A stretch of 64,000 nt of DNA from Trogon surrucura (GCA_020746105.1 CM036619.1:69367635-69431634), one strand, 5' to 3'; numbered from the stretch's first letter, positions 34,721 to 47,367 are shown. Program-made: numbers and translations. Notes: generated from the letters alone by a model not told the origin.

Positions 34721-35203
34721 ACATTTTATTATTTTTTTTCTTGCTGTTTTACAGAAATCAAAGTTTTACATCACCTTTGTTTAGTTTATTTTGACAAGTT
34801 TACTGAAAAAGTTTGTGTTATTACAGCTGAGAATAAGGCTTGTCTTTCTCTAATGTTAATCAAAATAGAAATAAGAGCTTTATCTTGAAGATGTTTCTCA
34901 CACATATGCCTCTGTATTTGTAAATCCATCTATGTTGGTTTTGACTGATATACAATTAGTTTTCTTCATAATAGCTAGTATGGGGCTCTGTTCCGGATTT
35001 GTGCTGAAAACAGCGATGATAATTCAGGGATGTTTTTGTTACTGCTGAGCAGGGCTCACACAGCACCAAGGCCTTTTCTGCTCCTCACCCCACCTCACCA
35101 GCGAGGAGGCTGGGGGTGCACCAGCAGCTGGGAAGGGACACAGCTGGGACGGCTGACGCAACTGACCAAAGAGGTATCCAAGATCATCTGATATCATGCT
35201 CTT

Positions 35204-35212
35204 CATATAAAG
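35204..35212 (+). promoter_or_regulatory. TATA-like box of the split LTR
   Basis: CATATAAAG lies about 225 bp from the inferred LTR start, within the family's U3/R boundary region. The downstream poly(A) position has GTTAAA (35390-35395), a departure from the ATTAAA/AATAAA consensus. Activity is not implied. Confidence 0.5.
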
Positions 35213-35441
35213 CTGGGGAAGAAGAAGGAAGGGGGATATTTAGAGTGAAGGTGTTTGTCTTCCCAAACTGTCATTACACGTGATGGAGCCCTGCTTTCCT
35301 GGAGATGGCTGAACACCTGCCTGTCAGTGGGTAGTGGTGAAGGAATTCCTTGTTTTGCTTTCCTTGTGTGTGCAGCTTTTGTCTTGTTTGTTAAACTGTC
35401 TTTGATTCAACCCACAAGTTCTGTCACTTTTACCCTCCATT

Positions 35442-36508
35442 TTCCTGGACTTGTGCAAGGCGTTTGACACTGTCCCACATGACATCCTTGTCTCTAAAAT
35501 GGAGAGACACGGATTTGACAAATGGACCACTCAGTGGATAAAAAACTGGCTGGATGGTCGCACTCAAAGAGTTGTGGTCAATGGCTCAAAGTCCACATGT
35601 AGACCAGTGACAAGTCATGTTCCTCAGGGATCTGTTCTGGGTCCAGTGTTGTTCAACGTCTTTGCCAGCGACATGGACGACGGCATTGATTGCACCTTCA
35701 GTGAGCTTGCCGACGACACCAAGATGTGTGGTGCTGTGGACACACTTGAGGGAAGAGATGCCATCCAGAGGGACCTTGGTAGGCTTGAGAAATGGGCCAG
35801 CGCAAACTGCATGAGGTCCAGCAAGTCAAAGTGCAAGGTCCTGCACCTGGGTTGGGCCAATCCTAGGCACAAATACAAACTGGGCACAGAGTGGGTTGAG
35901 AGTAGCCCTGAAGAGAAGGATTTGGGGGTGTTAATAGACGAGAAGCTCAACATGAGTCGGCAGGGTGCTCATGCAGCCCAGAAGGCCAACTGCATCCTGG
36001 GATGTATCAAGAGAAACACAGCCAGTAGGTCAAGAGAGGTGATTCTCCCCCTTTACCCTTCCCTTTGAGACCCCACCTCAAATACTGCATCCAGTTCTGG
36101 TGTCCCCATCATAAGAGGGATATAGATCTATTGGAGTGTGTTCAGAGGAGGGCCACAAAGATGATCCAGGGGCTGGAGCACCTTTGCTATGAGGACAGGA
36201 TGCAGGAGCTGGGATTGTTCAGTCTCGAAAAGAGAAGACTTCGGGGAGACCTAATAGCTGCCTTCCAATACCTGAAGGGATCCTGCAGGAAGGCTGGGGA
36301 GGGGCTTTTTACAAGAGCATCCACTGATAGGACAAGGGGAAATGGGTTTAAGTTGAAGGAGAATAGATTTAGATTAGATCTTAGGAAGAAATTCTTCAGT
36401 ACAAGGGTGGCAAGACTTTGGAATAAATTGCCCAGAGACGTCATGGCTGCCCCCTCCCTGGAGGTGTTGGAGGCCAGGTTGGACAGAGCCTTGAGTAGCC
36501 TGGTTTAG
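35442..36508 (+). pseudogene. CR1 ORF2 RT fragment with a single frameshift
   Basis: The first frame (to 36068) carries LCKAFDTV, then [12 protein letters not shown] and the catalytic ADDTKMCG. Here the usual FADD reads Leu-Ala-Asp-Asp, so both Asp are kept. It ends prematurely after Leu-Tyr-Pro-Ser-Leu. The next frame (36065-36508) picks up exactly there with Arg-Pro-His-Leu-Lys-Tyr-Cys, so one missing nucleotide near 36066 explains the break. The C-terminal half then reads through [20 protein letters not shown] and LWNKLPRDVMAAPSLEVLEA to its stop. Apart from this frameshift the region is well preserved. Confidence 0.9.
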
Positions 36509-36590
36509 TTGAGAGGCGTCCCTGCCCGTGACAGGGAGGTTGGATTAGATGATCTCTAAGGTCCCTTCCAGCCTAGACTATTCTATGATT
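35442..36590 (+). mobile_element. CR1 LINE inserted inside the LTR
   Basis: A 5'-truncated CR1 begins at the RT motif reading Phe-Leu-Asp-Leu-Cys-Lys-Ala-Phe-Asp. It continues through RT and the C-terminal region to a stop near 36508, then a 3'UTR with GATGATCTCTAAGGTCCCTT and the tail ATTCTATG (36580-36587). LTR sequence resumes directly after it. The 3'UTR differs from copy A, so this is another subfamily. Because it interrupts the LTR, it is younger than the retroviral insertion. Confidence 0.9.
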
Positions 36591-36665
36591 CTGTCCCTCA
36601 TCCCACAGGTGAAGGCTGTGTGAGTGGTTGTGTGGGGCTGAACTGTTGGCTGGGGTTAAAACAGA

Positions 36666-38656
36666 AGAACATCTCGTGCCCTATCATTACTTTCATATTT
36701 CCCACCATCTAGTTTCCTCTATATTATGTCTTTCTGAAAGTTCAAGGTTATCAGAATGAAAGCATATTTTTTTTTATCCCACTTTGCAAAATTTCTTGGA
36801 TTCTTTTGGTGATTTTCACACCTTTTATTTTTGCAGATTAGACCATTATCAGAACAAAAGAAAACTATGTCCTTCCTTTACTAGGTTGCTTCTCTCTCTT
36901 TTTTTTTTTTTTTTCTCCAGAAAACAGATTCTTTGGTGCATTTCAGTCCAAACCTCTTTTTTTTTGTTTGTCTTATGTGGGGACAAGTTGGTTTATAGGA
37001 CAGAATCAATACTACCACTAGAGTAAAATGTGTAAATTGCACATTCCTTTCCTCTCAGCTCGTGTGAGGATAGAATCCATTATCTGTACTGGGTTTTCAA
37101 CAGTTCACTGAAGTGGCCCCATTAAAGAGCAAAAAAGTAGTAACCTCTCTCCCCTGGAACACTTCAAAGACATTAATTTACCACTACTTAGTATTAGTTA
37201 TCTAGAGTACATAGTTATGAAACTTGTATGATTATGTTTTAGCTTTTTTTTTCTCATGCTGCTAAAATATCTGATTCCTGGCAAGGGCAGTTACAGTTTT
37301 AAAACCAGATTATTACAAAGGAGACACAGTCTATGTCTTGTCATAAAACCAATTTTCTATTCTTGCTTGATTTGTTATAGAAAACCAAAGTTGGAATTCT
37401 GGAAAAATATAGTTGAAATTAACATTGATAAATATTAACATATTCTACTCTACAGAAAACAGAAACGATTGCAGCATGTGCTTTAAGTACCTAGGCATTT
37501 TTGTCAAAAAAAGACTACTGCTGACAAAAGCAAGAAATTGATTTTCTTACTACTGGTGGAAGCTCCACAATTTAGTGTACATACATATCATGAACAATCT
37601 TCAAGTTAAGTGAGAGAAATAAATCACTTCCAACCATCTTAGTAGCTGTGTCTAAGTTTCAGTGATGTTTTAACAACAGTATTTCAACTTGCAGTTAGGA
37701 TAATTAAGTTTATGCATTTGGACAGTCAAGCAGGTATGTGGCAGAAATTTAAATGATCCCACCGTAATTGGGTCACTATTAATCCTGTGACTAGTAGCAA
37801 ATAATCCTTTAAACTGCAAGGAGTGCATACCATTGGGAAACATGGTAACACAGCCAAGCAGGTTTATCTTTGGCTTGTAAAGTTGATAGGATGACTTAAG
37901 AAAATTTATTTCTTATATGTAAAGCACAACGTACAAAAAATTAACAGAATGCAAGATGTATTTTCCCAAGAAATCAGTGCACATGAAATTTGTGGTCCAA
38001 TTCAGAGACAGATAAATTTATGTTGCTTATTGATAGGCACACTGCCATTGTACACATCATAATAATATGAAAATTTAATTTTATGTTGATAATTTTACTA
38101 TTAATCCTTAAAAACTTGTTTTGGTTTTAGATCTGCTAGACTGGGTGAAATGAATTCGTGTTCCTACGTGTTGATAGTCTAATTACCAGAAGCTGCACAT
38201 TAAGAGACTTACATTGTACAAAGACAATGTACTACATTGTCATATTAGTGCAGTCTGAACTATTAACTCACATGCCAAAAGATATCTTCACTCATGTTAT
38301 TTCACATTCAGTTATGAATACTTTGAACAAGTAGTTACATGCTTTGTTCACTTCTCATTCCACATCTTGCCCCAAAATATGAAAAATACCAACTGTGGTT
38401 ACAGGTTTATTCTAAATCTCCCTGCATTCAGCCAACAAACAAACAAATAAATAAATAATTAAAATAATTAAAATAAACAGCACCCCTCTCCCCCTGAAAA
38501 CCAGTAGCCAACAACAAAAAAACAAACAAGCACTTGCTTATAACCTTCAAGAAATAAAAAGTCCCAACACTATGATCAGCAAACAATAAGAATAATTTTT
38601 AAATAATTTTAAAAGCTATTTCTACAGGTATATGGTGTTTTCTTATCTGACAGTAT
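36666..38656. other. AT-rich unique DNA
   Basis: No gene recognised. It contains T-rich runs near 36899-36915 and an 8-bp perfect inverted repeat TACATTGT/ACAATGTA at 38210-38231. An A-rich low-complexity stretch (AAACAAACAAATAAATAAAT-type) lies near 38437-38460. Confidence 0.5.
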
Positions 38657-39970
38657 CACAGAGTCATAGAATCATAGAATAGTTTCATCTGGAAGAGACC
38701 TTGAAGATCATCCAGCCTCTGTCCCAGCCTTATCAACCTACTAAACTACGTCTCCCAATGCAACATCTAGTTGCCTCTTAAACACCTCCAGGGGCGGTGA
38801 CTCAACCACCTCCCTGGGCAGTCTGTTCCAATGGCTGACAACCCTTTCAGTAAAGAAATTCTTCCTAATATCTAACCTGAACCTCCCCTGATGCAATTTC
38901 AATCCATTTTCCCTCGTCCTATCACTCTCCACTAGGGAGAACAGACCAAAACTCCTACCTCTCTACAACCTCCCTTCAGGTATGCCCATCCAAGCCAAGA
39001 GCAGTTAAGTTCTCTAGGAGAATGCTGTGAGCGACTGTGTCGAATGCCTTACTAAAGTCAAGATAAATGACATCCACAGCCTTACCTTCATCCAGCAAGC
39101 AGGTCACCGAGTCATAGAAGGAGATCAGGTTTGTTAAACAGCACCTGCTCTTCATAAACCCATGCTGGTTGGGTCTGATCATCTGGTTGTTCTGCATGTG
39201 CTGCATAATGGAACTCAAGATGATCTGCTCCATCAGCTTCCGTGGGACTGAAGTCACACTGACAGACCTGTAATTTCCTGGATCATCCTTCTTTCCCTGC
39301 TTACAGATGGGTGTTATATTTGCTGTCTTCCAATAAGCTGGGACCTCTTCAGTCAGCCAGGACTGCTGATAAATGAGGGAGAGTGGCCTGGTGAGCAACC
39401 CTGCCAGCTCTCTCAGGATTCTAGGATGAATCCCATCTGGTCCCATAGAATTATGGACGTTGACGTGGAGGAGTAGGTCCCTGACCATCTCCTCGTGAGT
39501 TGTGGGGAGTTCATTTTGCTCCTGATCCCATTATCTTGGCTTGAGGGATTGGCTTCCCTCAGTACGGGTGTTACTTTTGCTAAAGACTGAGGCAAAGAAG
39601 GCATTAAGCACTTCAGCCTTATCTTCATCTTTTGTTACTATATTACCTTCTGGATCTAGTAGGGGATGGAGGCTCTCTCTGTTCTTTCTTTTGTTATTAA
39701 TGTATTTATAAAAGCTTTTCTTACAAACTTTTACTTTCAAAGCCAGATTAATTTCTAGCTGGGCCTTGGACCTTCTAATAAGCTTCCTACATAACCTAAC
39801 AATATCCTTATATTCACTATGAGTGGCTCACCCTCCTTTCCAGAGGCCATAAACTCTCTTTTTTCCCCTGATCTTTAGCAGCATGTCCCTATTCAGCCAA
39901 CCTGGTCTTCTATGCCGCCGGCTTGTCTTAGGGCACATAGGAATGGCCTGCTCCTGTGCCTTCCTTTCAA
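38657..39970 (-). mobile_element. CR1 LINE fragment with internal RT deletion
   Basis: The plus strand starts with the inverted tail GAGTCATAGAATCATAGAAT and reversed 3'UTR. Minus-strand coding remnants are the ORF2 C-terminus (38741-38932, with [20 protein letters not shown]), the N-terminal RT (38976-39488, with KLMEQIILSSIMQHMQNNQM and [20 protein letters not shown]) and the EN-RT linker (39531-39960). Between the first two, the region that should hold [15 protein letters not shown] and VRPHLEYC is absent. The text jumps at about 38975, implying a deletion of roughly 0.6-0.7 kb. Frameshifts occur elsewhere. The element is dead and older than copy A. Confidence 0.9.
38976..39740 (-). pseudogene. 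CR1 ORF2 N-terminal RT and linker remnant
   Basis: The longest stretch, about 170 codons at 38976-39488, has the template-binding GFMKSRCCLTNLISFYDSVT and the first catalytic motif [10 protein letters not shown]. Overlapping frames at 39413-39740 supply the linker with CKKSFYKYINNKRKNRESLH. There is no catalytic Asp-Asp motif because of the adjoining deletion. Confidence 0.85.
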
Positions 39971-42900
39971 TGTTTTTTCCATTTTGGAAATTCTGATATT
40001 GCTGCTTCTTTCTGTGAGCAGAAGTGGCTGGAGATCATGGCCATCTCTATGTTAACAACAAATATTCTACACTAAATTCAGATCAGATATAAAGTTTCTC
40101 ATGAAGGTGTAAACATTTTTGATATATTTTGGTTCATGACCATGTAGAATTCTATCTGAAATCTGCAGTCAGTGTGAGCATTATCAGTAGTTTTAATGGA
40201 TGAGAATATTATTAAAGCCCATCAATCTCAATCACAGCTGGCTAACTTTACTAGAAATCCTGACTCTTCTCAGTCATCAACTATATCTACATTGGCTCCA
40301 AGAAAGGAGTCAGTAAGAGATGTATCTAAGCAGCGAAACTGGTGAGATCTTGGAGACCATAACACTATCCATCTGTTTCCATTTAGTTCTAATTATAGAC
40401 AGAGAACAGCATTTAAATGTAAAGTAACCTCAGGTAACATGATGAATTGTTTCACTCATTCTTTGACCATTTCTAATGTCAAATCTCAGTTGCTACACTC
40501 ATTCCTTATGTAAATGGTTTTTGCATTGGTAGAGTGTAATTTTTTTTAAAAAAAATATGAACTATCATCAACTCAGGTATACATGATGCATGTTAGAAAA
40601 AATAGCTCTCAAAGTAGAATCTGCACAAACACAAAGGATGGCAATCCTCCTTAAGGAGAAACCACGGAATCCACCAGACATATGGTAACAGTTAAGAGGC
40701 TTTCTAAACTATTATTTTTCTGTGAATGCGTGCTCCACAGCAACCTACAGAATTCAGGAGAAAAATATCTATGGTGGTACCAACAACAAGGAGTTCAATA
40801 AATTCTGTTGTCAAACTGAGTCATCATTCCTTGTGCTGGGTCCAGAGACTGACAAAAAGAGCTCAGTGTAAGCACAGATACATGTAATGCTCAGACATCA
40901 AAGCTATTTATGAATATCACATAATATAAGAATTTTTGTTTCTTTATATGAAAGCAGAAAAAAACACTTGAAGTGCCTGAAAATATTTATTTTTTTTTTC
41001 TAAAGCAGGTAAAATCAATGATTATTTAGGTAAGTGTTTGAATTGAAAACTTACAGTAAATTGCTTTCATAGTGTACTACAGATTTTTCAGTACAAAATT
41101 ATGTTTGTGCCAGGACACATTAGACCTTACTATGGCAACAAAGCCATTGTCACGTTAATTTGCCTCAGCAGAGTTCTTCAAAGCAGAATAAGAAAGACTT
41201 CCTAGTTCTAGTTACCACCTTCATGGTACATTTTGAACACAGGCTCTCATTCCTCAAAGCAGATTCTTGATTTCACCATAAAACTCAATGTACCTCCAGA
41301 AATTCTCTGTCCTAAAGTCATATAGAATATTCAGTGATCCTTACATGACTTTAAGGCACAGGTTATAGAGATATCTTCAAGATCATGTTGGAGATGTATG
41401 AGGACCCTGTATTTCAGCTGAGGATGCTTTTAGGAACGAAGTGAAAGTATTTATCTGTAGAGTTATCAGATTCATATAGTGGCACATGAATCTTCATCTC
41501 CTTTTTGTTTTAATTGTAATGGTGGAAAATCTGAGTGTCATTGAAACAGTGAACAAAACTTATGTGCACGTACTGAGGGAGAAATAAGAGTTGTTTTTCA
41601 AGGTACTGCTTCATAAGCCAGTAACTATTTCTGGTGACTTAAAATTTGAATGCTTTGAAACCAGTTGTCTGTTCCTGTTTAAAGGAGTAGGAATATAAGA
41701 CTTTTGCTCCAGCAATTTGTGCTCGGAAATATACTTATCCAAGAAGAGAAATGAGCATCACAAAACAGTTAAGACCAGTCACTTATGCAATTTATGATCA
41801 AGCAATTTCAGTAAAAGAAATCAGAAGACGTCTACATTTATTCAGCAATCTATATGCATGCCTAGAATATTAATACACATTCCTTAATGTATTAATCATT
41901 ACATTTCATAGTTATCACACATTAGTAAAGATTATTTTTTCAGAGGCATATGTTGTAAATAACGTAATTTTCTTCTTGAATTAATATTTGCCAAAGGAAG
42001 AAGATGACTGAAACTTTAAAGCATATTTTATCTCTGCTAGATTTTTTTTTAGTATATTTGAGATCCATGGCAATAGATGGTTCTATATATACTTGTGGGC
42101 CAGGTGTCCCTCCCCTTATAAGAATCCTAAGGGTTTGGAGGCAACCAGACAGGTGTAAAAGGAGAAGTATTACTATGTGAGAAAAATTGTGAAGTTTAAT
42201 TGGGATTTTTGAAATGGAAAGAGTTCTTATGCTATGAAAATAAAAATTGTTGCTGTCTGTATTAGTATTATTACTACCGTGAAATAATCAATGAGAAAAT
42301 AGAATGGTTTTGTGTAGAAACTAATAGGTATTTAAAACTGCAAAGCTAGTATCTGTTTTACTCCATTTTATTTGGGCATACTGTTATTTTTTCATTTCCC
42401 ATAAAATTATTATGGAAATAGATGTAGGTAAAATGAGATAAACAATATATAAATGAAAAGGTAAAATATTGTTGTGAGATTCCTAAGAAGATTGTTCAAT
42501 ATTAGAAATAGAAAGTATGTGATAGAGGCAGGCTGATTTTTTTTTTGTTCAACCTTTTAGGCTATTGTTTTTCAAAGTGGGAATGGAAATAGAGGAAGTA
42601 AGGATAAGGATATTATTGAATGTTGAAAATAAGGAAGCTTGAAAATGTCATGGAAATCAGTGACACACAAAGGACACCTCAAAAATACTGTGCGCCCTCA
42701 GGCTTCATTTTCTGTGGCCTGGAGAGACTCACCTGAGACCAGAATTTCATATATCTCAGCCCAGCTAAACAAGTTTTCCAAAAATGGGAGCTCAGATGAG
42801 ATGCTGGTTGCTAATCACTGTCTTTGTTCTTGGAATATTGAATAAAAGCCACTGAAGACAGAGAAGGAGGAAGAGAGAGAGAGGAAGAAAGGAAGGAATG

Positions 42901-44530
42901 AAGGAAAGAATGGAGAACATCTGTGCATTACAGTCTAATTAAAAAAAGGGAAAAAATATTTAATAGATTTCTCACAAGAAGTACTGCAAAAAGAAATGTG
43001 ATTGATTAACTGAACCTCATTTAGCTAAAAACAAACATCACAGAAATTCTAAAATATGTGTGTATTTCATCTGAGAACAAATGAACAACAGTTTAGTTCC
43101 TGAATAGTTCAATGATCTATGACTAAGCACTGAGGTTACAAAGTCAAAAACCAGGACATCCAGATACATCAAATTAAAGTTCCTTCTCGTATCCTGGATT
43201 CAATTACAAGAAAAAATGTGGAGTAACTAACATTTTCATGTGTAAAAATTAAAAATATTTTTCTTTCATTCACTTTCAAAGTAGATTGGTTTTGCAATGT
43301 ATATACATAAGTTATAACTTCAAAAAAAATCCCTGACTAATCATTTAGGAAAAAAAAAAAAGTTTTCCAAATTCAAAATTTAGAAACTAATAACAAAATT
43401 AATAATTGTTACAAAAGAAGAAAATACAGAGAAAACAGAAGAACATACCACTATACCCTAATATTTGCTAGCTATTTTGATGTATTAAATAACCTCATTC
43501 TGTCTGGACGGGCCAGGAGAACCTGCTCTTCCACAGAACTTGAGAAACACTGCCAAGAATAACCAGGAGGGAATTGAGGATGCAATACAATTTGACAAGA
43601 TGAACAAAAAGGAATAAAAATCCAAGAAACATAATTTGTCACCTATAATTTTAGTCAATACTTGAGAAAAAAAGTTTGCTCATATTCAGTAACTTATGAA
43701 CCTTTTATAACTGACCTGTTTTTCTATTTGCTATTGTATTTCCAGTGTTTCTGTAACTGCTGTACCAAAACTGTGAAGAGCAATTTTAGATGCAGGTTTT
43801 ATCCATAATATCATGCTTTCTTTCCATTCTAGAAGAACCCACACACAATGGTCTCTGCTCATCAGAAGGTATATTTTGGGCACAGGCAGCTTCAACGGTC
43901 TGGATAATTGTAAGCTTCACTGATGTTTGACTTCTTTGAATATAGGATCAAATCCAAGGGGACCTTAAATTTTTTATATTACTTCACATGAAACACTGTT
44001 ATAAACAGTACTTTTGTTGTGGGTTTTCATCAACATTGCAGTGCACAGAAGGGGAAAGAATTTCAGTTGCAGCATGACAGACATTAAAATATTTGCACAA
44101 ATGGTAACATTTTAGGGAGTAAGAAGTATCAAAGTTAATGTCATATTACATAGTGATGCACTGAGATCACAGAAGTGTACAAAGAAAAATCATTAAAAAA
44201 ATTCAGTAAGTCTTTTAATCTGTCTTTTAATCTGCCTTTTCTTCTCTTTTCACTTCAGTACCACCATTCACATAGTTGACTGAACTATATAACTCTCTAA
44301 CTGCAAGTTTGTTCATCTCTGAAGGAAAACTGCAAGTGTCAAATTTGTTTGGGAAGAACAAGGGACAAGAAAATGTAATAGATATGCTCAATGTTTAGCT
44401 AGAAATAGAGAAGCAGAAATCATTTTAGTGCCAGTAGTTTTGTATTCTACATGGGAGACAAGAACTTAACCTACCTATGTTCCTCACCTTCAGGTAGGAG
44501 CTCCCGGAGTATTCACTGAGGAAGTGGATT
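39971..44530. other. AT-rich unique DNA with low-complexity tracts
   Basis: No gene or RNA recognised. A purine-rich GGAAGGAAAG-type tract lies at about 42860-42915, a poly-T/A region at 40540-40557, and an exact 12-bp tandem pair (TCTTTTAATCTG) at 44211-44234. Confidence 0.5.
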
Positions 44531-44754
44531 GAAGCTAGAGATGGATCGGTTTAGATTGGACATTAGGAAGAAGTTCTTCACCATGAGGGTGGTGAGACAC
44601 TGGAACAAGTTGCCCAGAGAGGTTGTGGAAGCCCCATCCCTGGAAATTTTTAAGGCCAGTCTGAATGGGGCTCTGAGCAGCCTGATCTTTAAGGATGATC
44701 TTTAAGGTCACTTCCAACCCTGACAATTCTATGATTCTGTGATTCTACGATTGA
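44531..44754 (+). mobile_element. CR1 3'-end fragment
   Basis: It encodes the very end of ORF2 ([10 protein letters not shown], then [20 protein letters not shown]). The 3'UTR GATCTTTAAGGTCACTTCCA and tail ATTCTATGATTCTGTGATTC follow. The 3'UTR is shortened: GATGATCTTTAAGG follows CTGATCTTTAAGG almost directly, where other copies have about 40 extra bases with the CCTGC/GGCAGG stem. This suggests a small deletion between the short direct repeats. Confidence 0.9.
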
Positions 44755-47180
44755 CATTTTAGATTGAATCGTCAAAATGTTTTTGAGGAAAGTTTCCTAG
44801 TTCTCCCCACCTGGGCTGTGTTGATTCAGATCTCACAGCCATCATAGAGTGGAAACTTGGTTGGCTTTCAGATGGAACAAAACAGGAAAATTTACCTTGC
44901 TGAACACTCCAAAGGCACTCCAGCTGCTGATGAGGGTTCAGTCTATGGCAACAAGCTAGTGCTGGTCTGAAGAGAGCCCTGCCCTGTCCCCAAAATATGT
45001 GTGGTGAGGACACTGGCTCTTCATAAGCTCTACATGTCTGACCCTGCTGCAGTGTGCTGCTCCCAGAGGTAGCAGGCGTGTTCTCCCTCTCTCACACACA
45101 TGAGCTCCAGTTGACAGTTCTAGGCAATGATGTGACATTCAGGTCCAACTCTTTCCAACTTGTCTTATTCAGCAGGGTTTTTTTTCATATCCTTAGTTCC
45201 TGTGCTAAAAACTGGCTTCTCCGTGGGACTTGTTCTCTGCTCAGTTTTCTCTGTCTTAGTGAAACTGGTCAAGAGTGATTTTTTTCTTTAAAAACTACAT
45301 GACCTTTATATTAATATCAGTCACACCAATTGAAAATATAACTAAAAAATTGATGACTCTGAGAAAGGAAAAAGTCCTGCAGTCAATCTAGTTTTAATAT
45401 TTTCCCCTTGGTTTTCCACTATTTCAGGAAAAATGAAGTGGAAGAGAGAAAAAAAAAAAGAAAGAAGAAATAAAATGGGCAAGAAAAGCACTTTCAGTCA
45501 TTATGTATCTGTAGATCACCTTTCTACCATGAAAACAAAAAAGAATATAAAAAAGGGGAAAGTATTTAAAATACATTGTTCTTCTTAAAGTTTACCCAAG
45601 TGTATGAAAGACATCATAAATTTTGGGTAAAGACCTGAAAATAAAATTTTAGAAAAGCATTATTTCAAAATAACTAACTTTTGAGTGGTTTAAAGATTTT
45701 TTTTTAAAATAACTGTAAGCTAAATATAAACAAAACCAATATGCTCTCTTCAAATATTAAACAAAACCTTTATTAAGTGGAAATGAAATAAAAAGAAATA
45801 TGAAGTGTTTTGGGGTTTTTTTCCTCTTTTTGTCTTTCTTTTTCCTTCCCAGATAAACAATACATGTTTCCAGATTGTCCAAGTTAATTGGCTCTCTTTG
45901 TAGACTGGATTCTCTAGACGAATTATTAGTGATTCAGATTCCCAGAGCATAATGCACAAGAAATAACTGGATTCAAGTTATTAGTTAATCTTTTCTGAGA
46001 TGGATTTTGGTACTTGAGAACTTCTTCATCAGAAACCAAAACGAAATATTGTGTTATTTTGTGCTCCAGTTGTTGAAAAAGCTTGATAGTTTGAAAGAAC
46101 AACAAGTTTGCACTAATCCAAATACAGAGTTTGCAAATGCTTCTGCAGTTGCGGTGAAAGTCAGAGCCCTTTGTTTGGCCTTGAGTTGAAGCCAAACCCA
46201 CAAGCTCTTCATACACTTCAAATTCTGTTGTTATTCTAGAAAGGAGGAAAAAAAAAATGCTTTTGAGCTGTAAATGTGCAATCAATAGTTTTGTTTGTCA
46301 CTAGGGAGAACTAGAGTGATATTTTTGCTGTGTCCTTGAACTGGAATGCGATGTCATCAGGTGCATCTGTTACTCTTCATTGGATAGTCATTTAGCTTAA
46401 GCTCAAATTGGCAAACTTCTGAATTGACTCAGGACACCTTTTAGTGTTGTAGCACCCACGTCTTGTTTTACAAATCCCCGTACGTCAAGAGAAAACCTTC
46501 ATGGTTTTGCTATCTGCGTGTTTTAAATCAATTTTATGTCTTACTTGGTTTTTTGCCTCCACTTATGCTTGGTCATTGGCCTTTTGAATGACTTCATTTT
46601 GATGATATTTGAAAACTGGAGAGAAATTTACATTTCTAATGGACATATTCCTGTTCCCTGAGAAAGCTGAAACACTCAGCATCTCTGTGACTTTATTTTG
46701 TGTTGACTTTTCATGACATTTATCTCAAATGTGTGATACCATCTTATAAAATAAAAGATTTTTCCGTTTAGTCCCTGAAAAGTGGGATATGCCTGAGTTC
46801 TGCCATGCTTAATGTATAAATGTAAAGCAGTATGGATGTGAGCAGATGAGTTCTATTGATGCCAAAGGACTGGAGAATATCAAATGGAAACCAGGTGGGT
46901 TTCCCTTTGAAAATGAAGGTACTTGAGAAAACCTGTAAATGAAACAGCAGCAGACAGAGAAAAGGGGACAGTGATAAAACCATAGAAGATATTAAAGCCA
47001 GCAGCAAACGTAAGCATAATTTCTGTGCTTTATTGGCTTAGAGAGACAAATGAATCAACAAGTAAATATATATTGATCTTTACCTGTTCTCTATATTCCA
47101 ACCTTCGTTTTCCAGGTACAAGTATAAAGGAGACAAAACACTTCGTTCCCCCTTCTTACTGCCAAGGGACAATGTTTCAA
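44755..47180. other. unique DNA, no gene recognised
   Basis: Short frames only. An A-rich tract lies near 45450-45475. No recognisable repeat landmark precedes the LTR that follows. Confidence 0.5.
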
Positions 47181-47185
47181 CAATG
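47181..47185. repeat. left target-site duplication of the solo LTR (CAATG)
   Basis: CAATG immediately precedes the TG terminus and is repeated right after the CA terminus at 48351-48355. A 6-bp match (ACAATG) is possible only if the LTR ended in ...AAAAC, which would break the TG...CA rule, so 5 bp is preferred. Confidence 0.85.
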
Positions 47186-47367
47186 TGTCCTGGTTTGACC
47201 CTGGCCGGCTGCCAGGTACCCACACAGCCGCTCACTCACTCCCCCTTCACTGCTAAACAGGGGAAGAAAATATTTCCAGGGTCTCAGGGTTTGAGATAAG
47301 GACAGAGAGATCACTTTCATTTACCGTCCTGGGCAAAACAGACTCGATTTTAGGGAAATCAGGTACA

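Larger units (their letters stand above)
34978..36665 (+). mobile_element. avian ERV solo LTR, split by a CR1 insertion
   Basis: The LTR part before the CR1 (about 34978-35440) includes AGCGAGGAGGCTGGGGGTGC, a TATA-like CATATAAAGCTGGGGAAGAA, GGAGATGGCTGAACACCTGC and AATTCCTTGTTTTGCTT, then ACTGTCTTTGATTCAACCCA. The part after it (about 36588-36665) ends with GGCTGGGGTTAAAACA. I recognise this order from memory as a common avian endogenous-retrovirus LTR. No internal retroviral genes are present, so it is a solo LTR left by LTR-LTR recombination. The start is uncertain by tens of bases and no target duplication could be fixed. The TATA position implies plus-strand transcription. Confidence 0.75.

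Noticed and set aside
41870-41895. TTAATACA/TGTATTAA inverted repeat with a 10-nt loop
   Set aside because: Eight-base AT-only arms are expected by chance in DNA this AT-rich.
43533-43550. TTGAGAAACACTG, resembling the opposite end of a hAT transposon
   Set aside because: No partner CAGTGTTTCTCAA lies within a plausible distance, and the 3.7-kb copy is about 40 kb away.
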